Origin: Nostoc sp. FACHB-892
GTDB taxonomy: Bacteria > Cyanobacteriota > Cyanobacteriia > Cyanobacteriales > Nostocaceae
Assembly (NCBI RefSeq): GCF_014698795.1
Contig: NZ_JACJTR010000018.1
Location: 62,001-126,000 of the forward strand
Direction of reading: 5' to 3'
DNA length: 64,000 nt
The translations under genes were made by a program, and so were the position numbers. The notes beneath the pieces are model-generated. The model did no database searches. It was not told the origin of the DNA and worked only from the letters and a program-made list of their open reading frames with translations. Below, piece after piece: positions 43,845-53,480 of this stretch. Every line of letters starts with the position of its first letter. Positions within the stretch are counted from its first letter, which is position 1.

Positions 43845-46800
43845 GGTGATGCCTTCCCCATCTCTGGAAGTTGATAGAGCGAGTTGGTGATTTGTATCAC
43901 TGGAATTTCAATCCAAAATTCTGTACCTAACCCCGGCTGAGAATCACATTTAAATACACCACCGTGTTTATCTACAACAATCTGATAACTTATTGATAAC
44001 CCCAAACCAGTGCCTTTTCCTACTGGTTTAGTAGTAAAAAATGGGTCACAGATTCTTGCCCTTAAGGCTTCGGGTATTCCTGGGCCATTATCTGTAATGC
44101 GAATTACTACGCTCTTAACATTGCCTTCAAGCTCTCCGAAAGCAGTGCTGATAGTAATTTGATTGCCATGAGGTTTTAATTGAGATTCCCTATAATCTTC
44201 TAGGGCATCGATCGCATTGCTTAAAACATTCATAAATACCTGATTTAGTGGCCCGGCATAACACTCTACTAAGGGCAGGTCACTGTATTCTTTGACTAAT
44301 TTAATCGCCGGACTCTCTGGTTTTGCTTTCAAGCGATGCTGCAAAATCAGCAAGGTACTATCAATACCCTCATGAATATCAACTGGCTTCATTTCTGCAT
44401 GGTCAAGACGGGAGAAATTCCGTAAACCCAAGACAATTTGCCGGATGCGATCAATTCCAACTTTCATGGAAGATAGAGTTTTGGGCAAATCCTCCATGAT
44501 AAATTCTAAGTCTATTTCTTCAGAGCGATCGCGAATTTCAGAGTTGGGGTTAGGGCAGTCTTGCACATAGAGGTCTAGTATACTGAGTAAATCTTCGGCA
44601 TAATCATTGACATGATTGATATTGCCATAAATGAAGTTCACTGGGTTATTAATTTCGTGAGCAACACCAGCTACCAGTTGACCCAGTGAGGACATTTTCT
44701 CAGTTTGGATCAGTTGGGTTTGAGTTTGTTGTAAATCATGCAAAGTTGTAGCCAGCTTTTGGGTCTGCTCTTTGGTTTGATTATGTAACTGGGCTTGTTG
44801 GAGTGCAACCCCAAGCTGATTGGCAATTTGAGTGATGAACTTCATCTCTGAGGCTTCCCAATGGCGGGGTGCAGAGTTCTGATAAGCTGCTAGTAAGCCC
44901 CATAGCTGTTGTCCGATAAATATAGGTGCGATCGCATAAGCTTTTGCCTGTAATTTCTCCAGAGCCGCAATGTGACACTCCGAATGACCAGACTTATAGA
45001 TATCATCAACTATATAGCTTTCATTGTGGCGATATCGTCCACCTTGGGTTTCTTGTAAATAGCTATCTTCCCAAACTGTTTTGAAATCAGAAGTTACAAG
45101 TTTTACCCACTCATCACCCACAAACTCGGCGATATATTCACCACTCCAATCTGGATTAAAGCGATAGACAGCCACACGATCCGCTTGCAGTGATTTGCAA
45201 ATTTCTTGAGTGGTTGTTTGAAAAATCATATCTAAGTTCAAAGATTCTCGGATTTTTGCAACAACTTCAAATAATACGCGTTGTTGTTCTGCCGCTTGTT
45301 GCAAATCAGCAGCCTGATGTTTAGTTTGTTCAAGTAAATCAGCTTGTTCGAGCGCTACAGAAAGCTGTGCAGCAACTTGGATAACGAACTGGATTTCTGA
45401 GGATTGCCATTTACGCGGTTGGTCGCACTGGTGAATGCACAACAAACCCCACAATTCATTACTTTTAGCTAGTGGCAAGACTAAATTGGCTTTAACTTGA
45501 AGTTGATCCAGCATTTGAACATAACAAACATTTAGTCCAGAGTTGTGGATATCAGCGATCGCGTGGATGCGTCCCTGACGATAGAGGGCATCATACTTCT
45601 TCTTAAAACAGTTGTCTTGAATTTTTAATGTTAAAGCAGAAGTAAACTCTGGCAAAAGATCCTCTGAAACAATTTCACCTTCATCGAGTTCGGAATTCGG
45701 GTCAAAGCGGTATACTACCACTCTGTCAGCATTCAAAGACCGACGGACTTCACACACAGTTGCGGCAAAAACTGTCTTTAAATCAAGAGATTCTCGAATT
45801 TTGGCAACAACTTCAAATAATACGCGTTGTTGTTCTGCCCCTTGTCGCAAACTTAACGTCTGCTGTTTTGTTCGCGTGAGTAATTCTGCTTGCTGGAGTG
45901 CTACTCCCATTTGGGCAGCAATCTGACTAAGAAAGTTAACTTCAGAAGCTTTCCATTGACGAGGGCCAGTGTGTTGATAAGTTGCCAGTAAACCCCAAAG
46001 TTTTTGCCCAACAAAGATCGGAGCCAGCACAAAAGCGTGAATTTGAAACTGTTCTAGATTGTCGATATGACATTGAGCAAACCCCATCTTGTAGATGTCA
46101 TCCACAGCAAATGTTTCATTGTTGCGGTAGCGTCCTCCCTCTGTCTCTTGTAAATAGGTGTCATTCCAAACTGTATTAATACCTAGTTCAGACTCATTCG
46201 ACCAGTATGGACTAGCAGCCTCGAAATCGCCGACAAATTGACCACCCCAATTAGAATCGAAACGATAAACAGAAACGCGATCGGCTTTAATTAATTGACA
46301 AACCTCTTTAGTAGTTGTTTGAAAAATAATATTTGTGTCAAGAGATTCTCGAATCTCGGCAATAACTTTGAACACAGCCTGTTGTTGTTCACTTGTCCGT
46401 TGCAACTCAACTATGCGTCTTTTAACTTGTTTTTCTAAACTTTCATTAAAGGTTTGCACCTGTTGGTATAGTTCATACTGCTGAATTGCTGAAGCAAAGT
46501 GTTTACCAATGTCCGTAGCTAGTTCAATTTCTTCGCTCGTCCATTTTTGAGCTTGTGCTTTTTTAGATTCGCGCCAAACCTCAAACGATAAACGGGGGTA
46601 AAGTTGCCTTTGATCGCTGTCATACTGCCCCGCCCAGAGAGTTTCTGTATCTATTTCATTGCGGAAAATGCTTAAATAGCCCAGCAACTGCTGACGATAC
46701 TGAAGTGGGATCATCAACATACTGCGAATTTTAGTTGGTTGAAAAGCAACTTGCAAACTTCGCAAGCTAGAAGTTTGATATATATCTGAAATCGCCCAAG

Positions 46801-47734
46801 TATCGTATTTACCAGATTTGTAGTGTTCCTGCCAGACACTATACTGCTCTATCAATGGATATATGGTTTGTTCTGGCATTGCAGGTTGCTGCCCACAGAT
46901 ATAAAGCCTGGCACAATTATTTCCTGGTATTAAACATTCTGTTAAGCTGCTGATGTTGCCATTGTGAGAATCAAAAGCTGCATTTCTAATGCAAAGCCGA
47001 CCACCAACACCATTAAAGGCGGCAACAGCTGCTTCTAGGGCTGGTTGTAATACAATTGTGGGTAGTGAATGTAGTAGGGTAGCAATGCGGTTAATGATAG
47101 CTTCCCGTTCGGCTGTTTTGCGGACTTGAGTGAGCAGGGTACTTTGAGCGATCGCTACTGACAGCTGATCGACTACCATCTGTACTGCTTCTAGTTCATA
47201 TTCTGAAATCAAACGCGCTTGGGAATTATGAGACACCAGCAGCCCCCAGAGCTGATCTTGATCAATAATGGGCGCTACTACGGAAGATTTAACCCCCATT
47301 GCGCTCAAGTATTCAATATGACATGGATCTACAGGGCGGTAACGGATTTCCTCTGATATAGTTTCTCCATTTTCCAAGTCATGGAGGTGACTTTGACCAA
47401 TCTCTTGAGTATCAACGTTAACAACAGAACGCACTCGTGATTTCATAAATAGTTCACGGGCGGTGGCTGGAATATCATCAGCAGGAAAATTTAGCCCTAG
47501 TAGCGATGGCAAACGATTTTCGTAAATTGACTCAGCAATCACTTGACCACTATTATCGGGATGAAATTTGTAAATCATCACTCGGTCAGTGTTTAATAGC
47601 GATCGCACCTCTGCCGTTGTCACCGTGATAATTTCTTCCAACTCTAAGCTTCGTCGGATACGGTTTGTAATCCGGCGTAGTAAACTTTCTTCATGGCGGC
47701 ATAAGGACAAATCTTGTTCAGGGTTAGAAATCAT
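43841..47734 (-). CDS. Multi-GAF cyanobacteriochrome/phytochrome-like histidine kinase
   Basis: A 1297-residue cytoplasmic sensor kinase with five GAF domains. GAF1 (about 20-200) has FPADDIP and Cys138-His139 (DPCHIEYL), a phytochrome-type bilin site. GAF2 (about 215-420) lacks a Cys-His pair and is divergent. GAF3 (about 450-615) has Cys555-His556 (AQCHIDNL). GAF4 (about 635-795) has Cys737-Tyr738. GAF5 (about 820-980) has Cys920-His921 (SECHIAAL). A coiled coil leads to the HisKA domain with His1026 (GVAHEINNP) and HATPase blocks NAIDAL, DNGPGIP and GTGLGLSI. Several GAFs are therefore plausible tetrapyrrole binders and light sensors. Repeated DNA at 45265 and 45806 shows internal duplication. 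No response regulator is adjacent. Confidence 0.88.
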   Translation of the reverse strand: MISNPEQDLSLCRHEESLLRRITNRIRRSLELEEIITVTTAEVRSLLNTDRVMIYKFHPDNSGQVIAESIYENRLPSLLGLNFPADDIPATARELFMKSRVRSVVNVDTQEIGQSHLHDLENGETISEEIRYRPVDPCHIEYLSAMGVKSSVVAPIIDQDQLWGLLVSHNSQARLISEYELEAVQMVVDQLSVAIAQSTLLTQVRKTAEREAIINRIATLLHSLPTIVLQPALEAAVAAFNGVGGRLCIRNAAFDSHNGNISSLTECLIPGNNCARLYICGQQPAMPEQTIYPLIEQYSVWQEHYKSGKYDTWAISDIYQTSSLRSLQVAFQPTKIRSMLMIPLQYRQQLLGYLSIFRNEIDTETLWAGQYDSDQRQLYPRLSFEVWRESKKAQAQKWTSEEIELATDIGKHFASAIQQYELYQQVQTFNESLEKQVKRRIVELQRTSEQQQAVFKVIAEIRESLDTNIIFQTTTKEVCQLIKADRVSVYRFDSNWGGQFVGDFEAASPYWSNESELGINTVWNDTYLQETEGGRYRNNETFAVDDIYKMGFAQCHIDNLEQFQIHAFVLAPIFVGQKLWGLLATYQHTGPRQWKASEVNFLSQIAAQMGVALQQAELLTRTKQQTLSLRQGAEQQRVLFEVVAKIRESLDLKTVFAATVCEVRRSLNADRVVVYRFDPNSELDEGEIVSEDLLPEFTSALTLKIQDNCFKKKYDALYRQGRIHAIADIHNSGLNVCYVQMLDQLQVKANLVLPLAKSNELWGLLCIHQCDQPRKWQSSEIQFVIQVAAQLSVALEQADLLEQTKHQAADLQQAAEQQRVLFEVVAKIRESLNLDMIFQTTTQEICKSLQADRVAVYRFNPDWSGEYIAEFVGDEWVKLVTSDFKTVWEDSYLQETQGGRYRHNESYIVDDIYKSGHSECHIAALEKLQAKAYAIAPIFIGQQLWGLLAAYQNSAPRHWEASEMKFITQIANQLGVALQQAQLHNQTKEQTQKLATTLHDLQQTQTQLIQTEKMSSLGQLVAGVAHEINNPVNFIYGNINHVNDYAEDLLSILDLYVQDCPNPNSEIRDRSEEIDLEFIMEDLPKTLSSMKVGIDRIRQIVLGLRNFSRLDHAEMKPVDIHEGIDSTLLILQHRLKAKPESPAIKLVKEYSDLPLVECYAGPLNQVFMNVLSNAIDALEDYRESQLKPHGNQITISTAFGELEGNVKSVVIRITDNGPGIPEALRARICDPFFTTKPVGKGTGLGLSISYQIVVDKHGGVFKCDSQPGLGTEFWIEIPVIQITNSLYQLPEMGKASP

Positions 47735-47991
47735 TGCTTATAAGAAAATACAATTAATAATTTGCAAAGTGACATAATTAAATCTAAAGCCATTTTCAGA
47801 TTTAATTAATCAAACTGTCTTCAGTAAAACTACGGGCAAATCACTAATACAAATATTTATTTACCTTTGACAAAAATTAATCAAAATATTACAAAAACAG
47901 ACGCTAAAAAATTTGCGTCTGTACTAGCTACAAGAGAAGATTCTTGCTTTTTAGTTTTGGCTTCTTGTCGAACATTGCTGTAGCAACAAAA

Positions 47992-49179
47992 TTAAACTCT
48001 TATATTGTCAGTGAAGCGGATTTTCAGATAGTCATCTTCCATCTTTGCCCCTCCTGGTTGTAGCGCTGCTAAGGCTTGCGGCAAAACTAAGTTACGACGG
48101 TGGTTGCCAATAGTAATGTTTAATTCGTCAGCATTCTTACTCAGTTGAACTTGGTTTTTCGGAATTCCAGGTAAATAAATCTCCAAGCTGTATTGGTTTT
48201 GTTCTTGTACGACTCTCATAGTCGTTTCTTTGTAATAAACCTGAGTTGGATCTTCATCTTTATAGAGGGTTTCCTTCAGGCGTTCTAATGCAGCTAATCC
48301 ACACATTTCCTCAGAAAAAAGTGGAACTTCTTTTACAGGTAAAGGATGGAAATTATCATGAATTTCTTGGCGATATTGCTCTTGGCTTTCCTTCCAACGT
48401 TGAAAAAATGGGTCTTGGACAACGCTAGGAATAATTCGATTAGCCACTACTAAATCTGTTGCAACATTATACAAACTCAGATAAGCATGGGCGCGAAGAG
48501 ATTCTTTAATTACCATCTTTTCGGGATTAGTCACTAGACGTACTGAGGTTTGGGTATTGTCTGTCAATACTTTTTCTAGAGCTTCAATTTGTTCATAAAA
48601 CTCATAAGGTGCATCCATCACCTCTTTATCTGGTAGCGAAAAACCAGCAATTGGTCTGAAAAAAGGTTCAACTAGAGGCCGAAGCGCTACCGAGATGTTT
48701 TGAAATGGTTTGTAAAAACGGCGCATATACCAGCCACCAACTTCTGGTAAACTTAGCAAACGCAGTGCTGTGCCCGTGGGGGCTGAGTCAATAATTAAAA
48801 CATCAAACTCACCTTCATCGTAATGGCGTTTCATCCTTACCAAGCCAAAAATCTCATCCATGCCTGGTAAAATTGCCAATTCTTCTGCCTGTACGCCCTC
48901 TAAACCTCTTGCCTGTAAAACTTGGGTAATGTAACGTTTTACAGCACCCCAGTTTCCCTCTAGTTCTTGCAGCGCATCCAGTTCTGCACCCCACAGATTT
49001 GGGCGAATTTTTTGGGGTGCATGTCCCAGTTCCATATCAAAACTGTCTGCCAAAGAATGAGCCGGATCTGTACTTAAAACCAATGTCTGATAGCCTAGTT
49101 CTGCACAACGGAGTCCAGTTGCAGCAGCAACGGAAGTTTTGCCCACGCCGCCTTTACCCGTCATCAAAATTACACGCAT
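47992..49179 (-). CDS. ArsA/Get3-like ATPase with C-terminal Hsp20-like domain
   Basis: A 395-residue ArsA-family ATPase. The deviant P-loop is GKGGVGKTSVAAATG (residues 8-22), with STDPAHSL and the switch IIDSAPTGTALRLL. The family C-terminal extension from about residue 315 (YSLEIYLPGIPKNQVQLSK...NLVLPQAL) matches the alpha-crystallin/ArsA Hsp20-like domain seen in photosynthetic organisms. It lacks the CxxC metal motif of eukaryotic Get3. The function in cyanobacteria is not settled: arsenite handling is unlikely without arsB, and a chaperone-type role is more plausible. ATG start MRVILMTGKGG. It is monocistronic. Confidence 0.87.
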   Translation of the reverse strand: MRVILMTGKGGVGKTSVAAATGLRCAELGYQTLVLSTDPAHSLADSFDMELGHAPQKIRPNLWGAELDALQELEGNWGAVKRYITQVLQARGLEGVQAEELAILPGMDEIFGLVRMKRHYDEGEFDVLIIDSAPTGTALRLLSLPEVGGWYMRRFYKPFQNISVALRPLVEPFFRPIAGFSLPDKEVMDAPYEFYEQIEALEKVLTDNTQTSVRLVTNPEKMVIKESLRAHAYLSLYNVATDLVVANRIIPSVVQDPFFQRWKESQEQYRQEIHDNFHPLPVKEVPLFSEEMCGLAALERLKETLYKDEDPTQVYYKETTMRVVQEQNQYSLEIYLPGIPKNQVQLSKNADELNITIGNHRRNLVLPQALAALQPGGAKMEDDYLKIRFTDNIRV

Positions 49180-49500
49180 AAATGCTTCTGTCCTGCCTGA
49201 GGATTTTATTACATTTATTTACATTATCGACTGTTTAAGAAAATAAATGCTGTTTCACTACGTCTAGGCGTGAACAGTTTGAGTTATTTATTAGTAATTG
49301 CGGTGTTTTCCGACTAAGGGCGTGAGTTCAACGGGTCAGATGGTATTGGTTTAATTAGCCGAAGAAAAAACCTCTCCCTGTTTTACTACGCAAAACCTGT
49401 CCCTCTCCGAGTCGGAGAAGGACAGGCAGACTTTAACTTTAGTTCAAGACGGGGATAGATTTGTCAAACTCACTTGCGTTGCATCAGCAGTGGGTAGTTT

Positions 49501-49635
49501 ATATCATGTCCGCTTGATTGCTTATTAAACCCGAAGAACCCCACCCCGCCAAAGCGTAGCTTTGTCTCCCCTCTTCGCAAGCGGGGAGGGGTGTAATGAC
49601 TGTGGTTAGCATAACTAATTATGCGGACATGATAT
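49501..49635. repeat. 135-bp MITE-like repeat ending at the next gene's stop
   Basis: ATATCATGTCCGC (49501-49513) and GCGGACATGATAT (49623-49635) are perfect 13-bp inverted repeats. The right end overlaps the stop codon of the 49635-50624 gene. A related end ATATCATGTTTGC lies on that gene's other side at 50647-50659. The interior shares a block (TATTAAACCCGAAGAACC...CCCCGCCAAAGC) with 53481-53515. Confidence 0.65.
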
Positions 49636-50624
49636 TACTTCTTATTCCAGAGACTAATAAATTCTTTATAAATAGCTGGGGTGATCTGACTTTGTAAGTG
49701 AGTTAGTGCATCACGATGATTTTGATTGTTGTCATCATAATAAGTGAACAAATTCGTTAGCTTGACAATTTCAGGGTTTTGATCATTTGTCCCCCTCCAT
49801 TTGTTAGTAACTTTGTGTAAAACGTCCTTGGGTAGATTTTGTTGTAAGTTATTTAAGGCTGCGATGTAAGAAGGATTTTGAGGATTCTTTTTGAATTGAA
49901 ACCATAAATCGATCAGCCTGAGTTGCGTCTGTGGCTGCGGTTGAGGCTTATTTGTTAGAGTAGGTTGCTGGAGAATTTGACGCTGTTCAATAGTGGCAAT
50001 GCCATTTTCAGTTAAACCCTGAGATTTCTGAAATTTTTTGACTGCTGTATAAGTGGCTGGCCCATAAAATGGCTTGTTTGGAGGAATTTCGGCATTGGTT
50101 GCGAAACCGTGAAACTTTAATCTATTCTGAAGTCCTATGACTGTATCTTCCATTACAGTTCGAGTTTCGGCATCAGCGTTACCATTAATCACAAGTTTTT
50201 GTGAGTACTGCTTCTGAAACTTTTTAATCGCTTCTTCAGTAGGAGCATCTGTTAAAGAGTTGTTATTCCGCTTCCAGGGAGCAAATTTAGTCAGATCCGG
50301 CTTAGGATCTATCTCAGGAGCTAAATATCCCAGCCCAATCAATATATGACGGATAACTTCAGGGCTACTGACGGCCATACTTTTTGGTTCCTTTGCTACT
50401 AAACTACCATTTAATGTATCTTGTTGTACAAAAGTTATGTAAGTAGGAATAAAGAAATCTAACATATCTTGTTTACAAGGCGTTCCAAAACTTAAGCGAT
50501 GTGTGACACTAAGGTAAAACTCTTTGAGACGTTCGGTGTAAGTGATTACAGACTGGTAAAAAGAAACGTGGTTTTTAGTCTTGGTGGGCGATCGCTTCAG
50601 GTTGTTTCCAAATAGCGCTCGCAT
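49635..50624 (-). CDS. Peptidoglycan-binding-domain protein, unknown
   Basis: A 329-residue protein. Its middle carries two PG_binding_1-like repeats: EEAIKKFQKQYSQKLVINGNADAETRTVMEDTV (about 130-165), and one with TYTAVKKFQKSQGLTENGIATIEQRQIL (about 190-220). Both have the F-Q-x-x-x-G-L-x-x-x-G-x-A-x-x-x-T pattern. The C-terminal 90 residues are helical, Asn/Gln-rich and unrecognised. The N-terminus (MRALFGNNLKRSPTKTKNHVSF) has no signal peptide, which is odd for a wall-binding protein; the true start may be further in. Inverted-repeat ends of the same family flank the gene on both sides, hinting at mobilisation. Function is unknown. Confidence 0.68.
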   Translation of the reverse strand: MRALFGNNLKRSPTKTKNHVSFYQSVITYTERLKEFYLSVTHRLSFGTPCKQDMLDFFIPTYITFVQQDTLNGSLVAKEPKSMAVSSPEVIRHILIGLGYLAPEIDPKPDLTKFAPWKRNNNSLTDAPTEEAIKKFQKQYSQKLVINGNADAETRTVMEDTVIGLQNRLKFHGFATNAEIPPNKPFYGPATYTAVKKFQKSQGLTENGIATIEQRQILQQPTLTNKPQPQPQTQLRLIDLWFQFKKNPQNPSYIAALNNLQQNLPKDVLHKVTNKWRGTNDQNPEIVKLTNLFTYYDDNNQNHRDALTHLQSQITPAIYKEFISLWNKK

Positions 50625-50667
50625 ATATTACAGCAGATTTCAAGTTATATCATGTTTGCTTGATTAC

Positions 50668-51984
50668 TTATCTTTTAAGTAACTGACGTGCAAATGCGAT
50701 CGCCTCTGTTGGTGTTGAGACTTTCCCCTCAGCTTGTGCTACGGCAATTTCTGTCAGCAGTTGACCGATGATTGCCGAAGCTGGAATATCCAATGCTATG
50801 ATCAAATCCTTGCCGCTTACTAGTGGAGTTGGATGAGCGACTAGATCATCAGGGTTTAGATAACGGTTGATCAAAGGTGCTAAGACTTGGCAATTCCTTA
50901 GTTTGGTTTCTAGAGTTGTAGCGACTGTTGTGTGTAGTGGCTTCTCAACAGACATCGCCTCTACCAAATTATTGAGTGCTACAGCTAGCACTGCCGTAGC
51001 GGGAAACACAATATCTGCGTCATGGAACAACAAATATTGTTCTCGCAAGGACATATCAACTACTTGAAGTTGCGGTAATAGTTTTAGAACAGTGGTTACA
51101 CCCCGAATTTCGGCACGACTATAAGTTAGTTCCTGTAGCTCTATTTCTGCTAATTGCGGATCGGGGTTGACAAGACAAGCAAGTTTGGCAATACCTAACC
51201 AAGTGGTTTTAATACTATCGCGGACATATTCTTGCAGTTGTGCGCCTAATTGTTGCCAATTTTGGCTGAGTAAAGCAACTGCTTCGTCAACTGCTGCTAG
51301 TTTGAGCAAGCTTTCACGGGTGGCGTTTTTGAAAAAAGGAGCAAGTAAACCATCTTCCCAAGCAGTTGTGATCCAAGGAGTCCCCTGAGAATTTGCCAGC
51401 AAATAACCAATTTCTACCCTAACTCGTTCGGCTGCAACTTTGCTGATATGCGATGCCAAAGAACGAATTGCCGTTTGGGTAGCTGGCTCAATAGTAAAAT
51501 CTAGTTGGGCGGCTTGGCGATAACCTCGCATTAACCGTAAAGGGTCATCTTCTAGGTTTGCAGGTGATACCATTCGCAAAATGCCCTGTTGTAAATCTTC
51601 GTAGCCTTGCAGAGGATCGATGATTTCTTGGGTATGGGGATTATAAGCGATCGCATTTACTGTAAAATCCCGTCTGTGCAAATCAATTTCTAAGCTATTT
51701 CCTTCCTGTTGGGCAAAGTCAGCCGTGGCGTGGGGAAAAACCACACGCGCAATTTGTCGTTCGGCATCAAGTAACACAAAACCAGCTTTGTAATGACGAG
51801 CGATCGCTCTCGCTACCTTTACCGCCTTAAATGGTATAACAAAATCTAGATCCAGATATTCGCGAGTTCTGCCGAGGATGGCATCCCGTACAGCGCCACC
51901 TACCATGTAAGCGGGTTGTGGCAGGAATTCCAAGCTAAAAGGCCAATTTTCGGGAGCTAGGGTAGAAAGAACTGATTGATGCAT
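50668..51984 (-). CDS. CCA tRNA nucleotidyltransferase / poly(A) polymerase family (class II)
   Basis: A 438-residue class II nucleotidyltransferase. The head has MVGGAVRDAILGR and the catalytic D-x-D in EYLDLDFVIP, then RRDFTVNAIAYNP, and LEDDPLRLMRGYRQAAQLDF; all are tRNA nucleotidyltransferase family signatures. It adds C and/or A to tRNA 3' ends; some cyanobacteria split CC- and A-adding between two enzymes, so its exact specificity is open. It is relevant here because the tRNA-Phe gene in the window lacks an encoded CCA. I place the start at ATG 51984 (MHQSVLSTLAPENW). It is divergent from ycf34. Confidence 0.88.
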   Translation of the reverse strand: MHQSVLSTLAPENWPFSLEFLPQPAYMVGGAVRDAILGRTREYLDLDFVIPFKAVKVARAIARHYKAGFVLLDAERQIARVVFPHATADFAQQEGNSLEIDLHRRDFTVNAIAYNPHTQEIIDPLQGYEDLQQGILRMVSPANLEDDPLRLMRGYRQAAQLDFTIEPATQTAIRSLASHISKVAAERVRVEIGYLLANSQGTPWITTAWEDGLLAPFFKNATRESLLKLAAVDEAVALLSQNWQQLGAQLQEYVRDSIKTTWLGIAKLACLVNPDPQLAEIELQELTYSRAEIRGVTTVLKLLPQLQVVDMSLREQYLLFHDADIVFPATAVLAVALNNLVEAMSVEKPLHTTVATTLETKLRNCQVLAPLINRYLNPDDLVAHPTPLVSGKDLIIALDIPASAIIGQLLTEIAVAQAEGKVSTPTEAIAFARQLLKR

Positions 51985-52070
51985 TGTAATAAAAATCAAC
52001 CCAGCAACTCATGAATAAAAGTTGGGCTTAAGTTAGATTAACAATAAAGGCCCCTGGAGTTGGTTCTATT

Positions 52071-52319
52071 ATGTGTATTTGCGTGAATTGCCACTATGTA
52101 GACCGATGTGTTACCTATCATGCTGTAGAAGGGCAGCACCAACAGCCTCACTTGACTGAAACACCGAACTTTGATCCGAATGAACCTTCTATTAATGTCA
52201 ACATTCGGACTAAAGATGATGTAATTGAAATGGAATGGGACGTTGTTGGTTGTCTGAGCTTCAAACGCGAAACGGGTAAATGGTCGAAGTTGCGTCCTGG
52301 TGAATTAGTGCCGACTTGA
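52071..52319 (+). CDS. ycf34: Ycf34 family protein
   Basis: An 82-residue protein starting MCICVNCHYVDRCVTYHAVE, with four early cysteines in a C-x-C-x-x-C...C arrangement and a C-terminal WDVVGCLSFKRETGKWSKLRPGE. This is the Ycf34 signature. Ycf34 is conserved in cyanobacteria and algal plastids; the Synechocystis protein is reported to bind an Fe-S cluster and affect photosynthetic electron flow. Length is typical. The ATG start is close to the divergent CCA-adding-type gene, with about 86 bases between them. Confidence 0.9.
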   Translation: MCICVNCHYVDRCVTYHAVEGQHQQPHLTETPNFDPNEPSINVNIRTKDDVIEMEWDVVGCLSFKRETGKWSKLRPGELVPT

Positions 52320-52716
52320 CAGAAAATGATTGGTGTATCTTACAGCTATTTTCAGGTAAATAGACCAGACGGTAGGGGCACAGCAATGCTGTGCCCTTAC
52401 GTCAGATGTGGTTCAAATACATGAAAACTACTGTAATGAGATTTTATTTATCAGCGATCGCAAATTTATGGTACAGGGAAGAGATGGCAAGAAAGCGATC
52501 GCACAGAGAAAGTGAACAACAAGCGAATATTTGCGATCGCTTACGGCGGGCGCTTGCGCCATCGCCTTCTGAGTTTGTTGAAACAGCAAAACCTTTGACC
52601 TGAGACTTCTGTCCACACCAAAACAAAAGAATTATAGTCTATTCAATTAAGAACAGCTATGTTATATGCTTGAATAGTTCACGTTAACTCTATAAAAATA
52701 GATATTTTAAATAACT
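52320..52716. other. Intergenic region with palindromic repeat
   Basis: No gene is supported. It holds copy 2 of the dispersed palindrome (52376-52396) and several HIP1 octamers between 52450 and 52540. The open frames here are low-complexity. Confidence 0.45.
52376..52396. repeat. Dispersed palindromic repeat, copy 2
   Basis: GGGCACAGCA-A-TGCTGTGCCC, with flanks GTAG and TTAC as in the other copies (25861 and 56835). Confidence 0.8.
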
Positions 52717-53376
52717 TTGACAACGGAACTAAAAAGCTTTGCATTAAATAAGTACGCTTTGGCGCTACATACCACCACACCAGAATTAGGTTTGGGAATT
52801 AGTAATTTTGCAGGTGATACTCGCTCCCAAGTTTGGAATTTGGGACGTGATTTATCTAGCCTAATACATCAATATTTAATTGAGTTTATCAAACCGCAAA
52901 TTTGGGCAGATTTATCATTTATCGCAGTTGCAAAAGGCCCTGGCGGCTTTACGGGAACTCGGATTGGCGTTGTCACTGCTCGGACTTTAGGACAACAGTT
53001 AGATATTCCTGTATTTGCGATTTCAACTTTGGCTGCGGTAGCTTGGTCAGAAGCAGGTAAAAGTCAAAATCCAAAAACTCTTGCTGTGGAAATGCCAGCA
53101 CAACGAGGTCAAATTTTTGCTGCCATTTATCAGTTTGAGCCAGATACTTCTAAATTAACAGCGTGTTTACCAGATAGAGTGTTCGCGCCAGAAGCATGGC
53201 AGGAAACTTTAGCTAATTGGAATACTAATTATCAGTTGATTCAAGCCCAATCTGGGTTAGCAGCAACAGTGACGAGTATTTTAGAATTAGCTAATCTCGA
53301 TTGGCAAGAGGGCAAGTCTCCTAATTGGTCAGAGGCTTTGCCATATTATGGGCAGCATCCAGTGGAGGGTGTATGA
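52717..53376 (+). CDS. tsaB: tRNA threonylcarbamoyladenosine biosynthesis protein TsaB
   Basis: A 219-residue ASKHA-fold protein. It has ALALHTTTPELGLGI at the N-terminus, then FIAVAKGPGGFTGTRIGVVTARTLGQQLDIPVFAISTLAAVA, the TsaB hallmark (G-P-G-S/G-F-T-G-x-R), and AQRGQIFAAIY. With TsaD and TsaE it transfers the threonylcarbamoyl group to A37 of ANN-decoding tRNAs. It starts at TTG 52717; no ATG is available upstream of the conserved core and the Shine-Dalgarno sequence is weak, so a start a few codons later is possible. A small inverted-repeat element begins directly after its stop. Confidence 0.88.
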   Translation: MTTELKSFALNKYALALHTTTPELGLGISNFAGDTRSQVWNLGRDLSSLIHQYLIEFIKPQIWADLSFIAVAKGPGGFTGTRIGVVTARTLGQQLDIPVFAISTLAAVAWSEAGKSQNPKTLAVEMPAQRGQIFAAIYQFEPDTSKLTACLPDRVFAPEAWQETLANWNTNYQLIQAQSGLAATVTSILELANLDWQEGKSPNWSEALPYYGQHPVEGV

Positions 53377-53480
53377 GGGACTTCCAAAAAAATAATCAAT
53401 TGCTTTGGGGAGCAGGGGGAGAAGAAATCGGACAGTCGTATTGGATGCAGGAATTGAGTAATTTAATTTTTGGAAGTTCC
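53377..53480. repeat. 104-bp MITE-like element after tsaB
   Basis: GGGACTTCCAAAAA (53377-53390) is opposed by TTTTTGGAAGTTCC (53467-53480), inverted repeats of 13/14 positions. The left end abuts the tsaB TGA. There is no coding content. It is probably a non-autonomous element. Confidence 0.6.

Noticed and set aside
52391..52603. Open frame of about 70 residues after ycf34
   Set aside because: It overlaps the dispersed palindrome and several HIP1 sites and has no domain. It is treated as intergenic.
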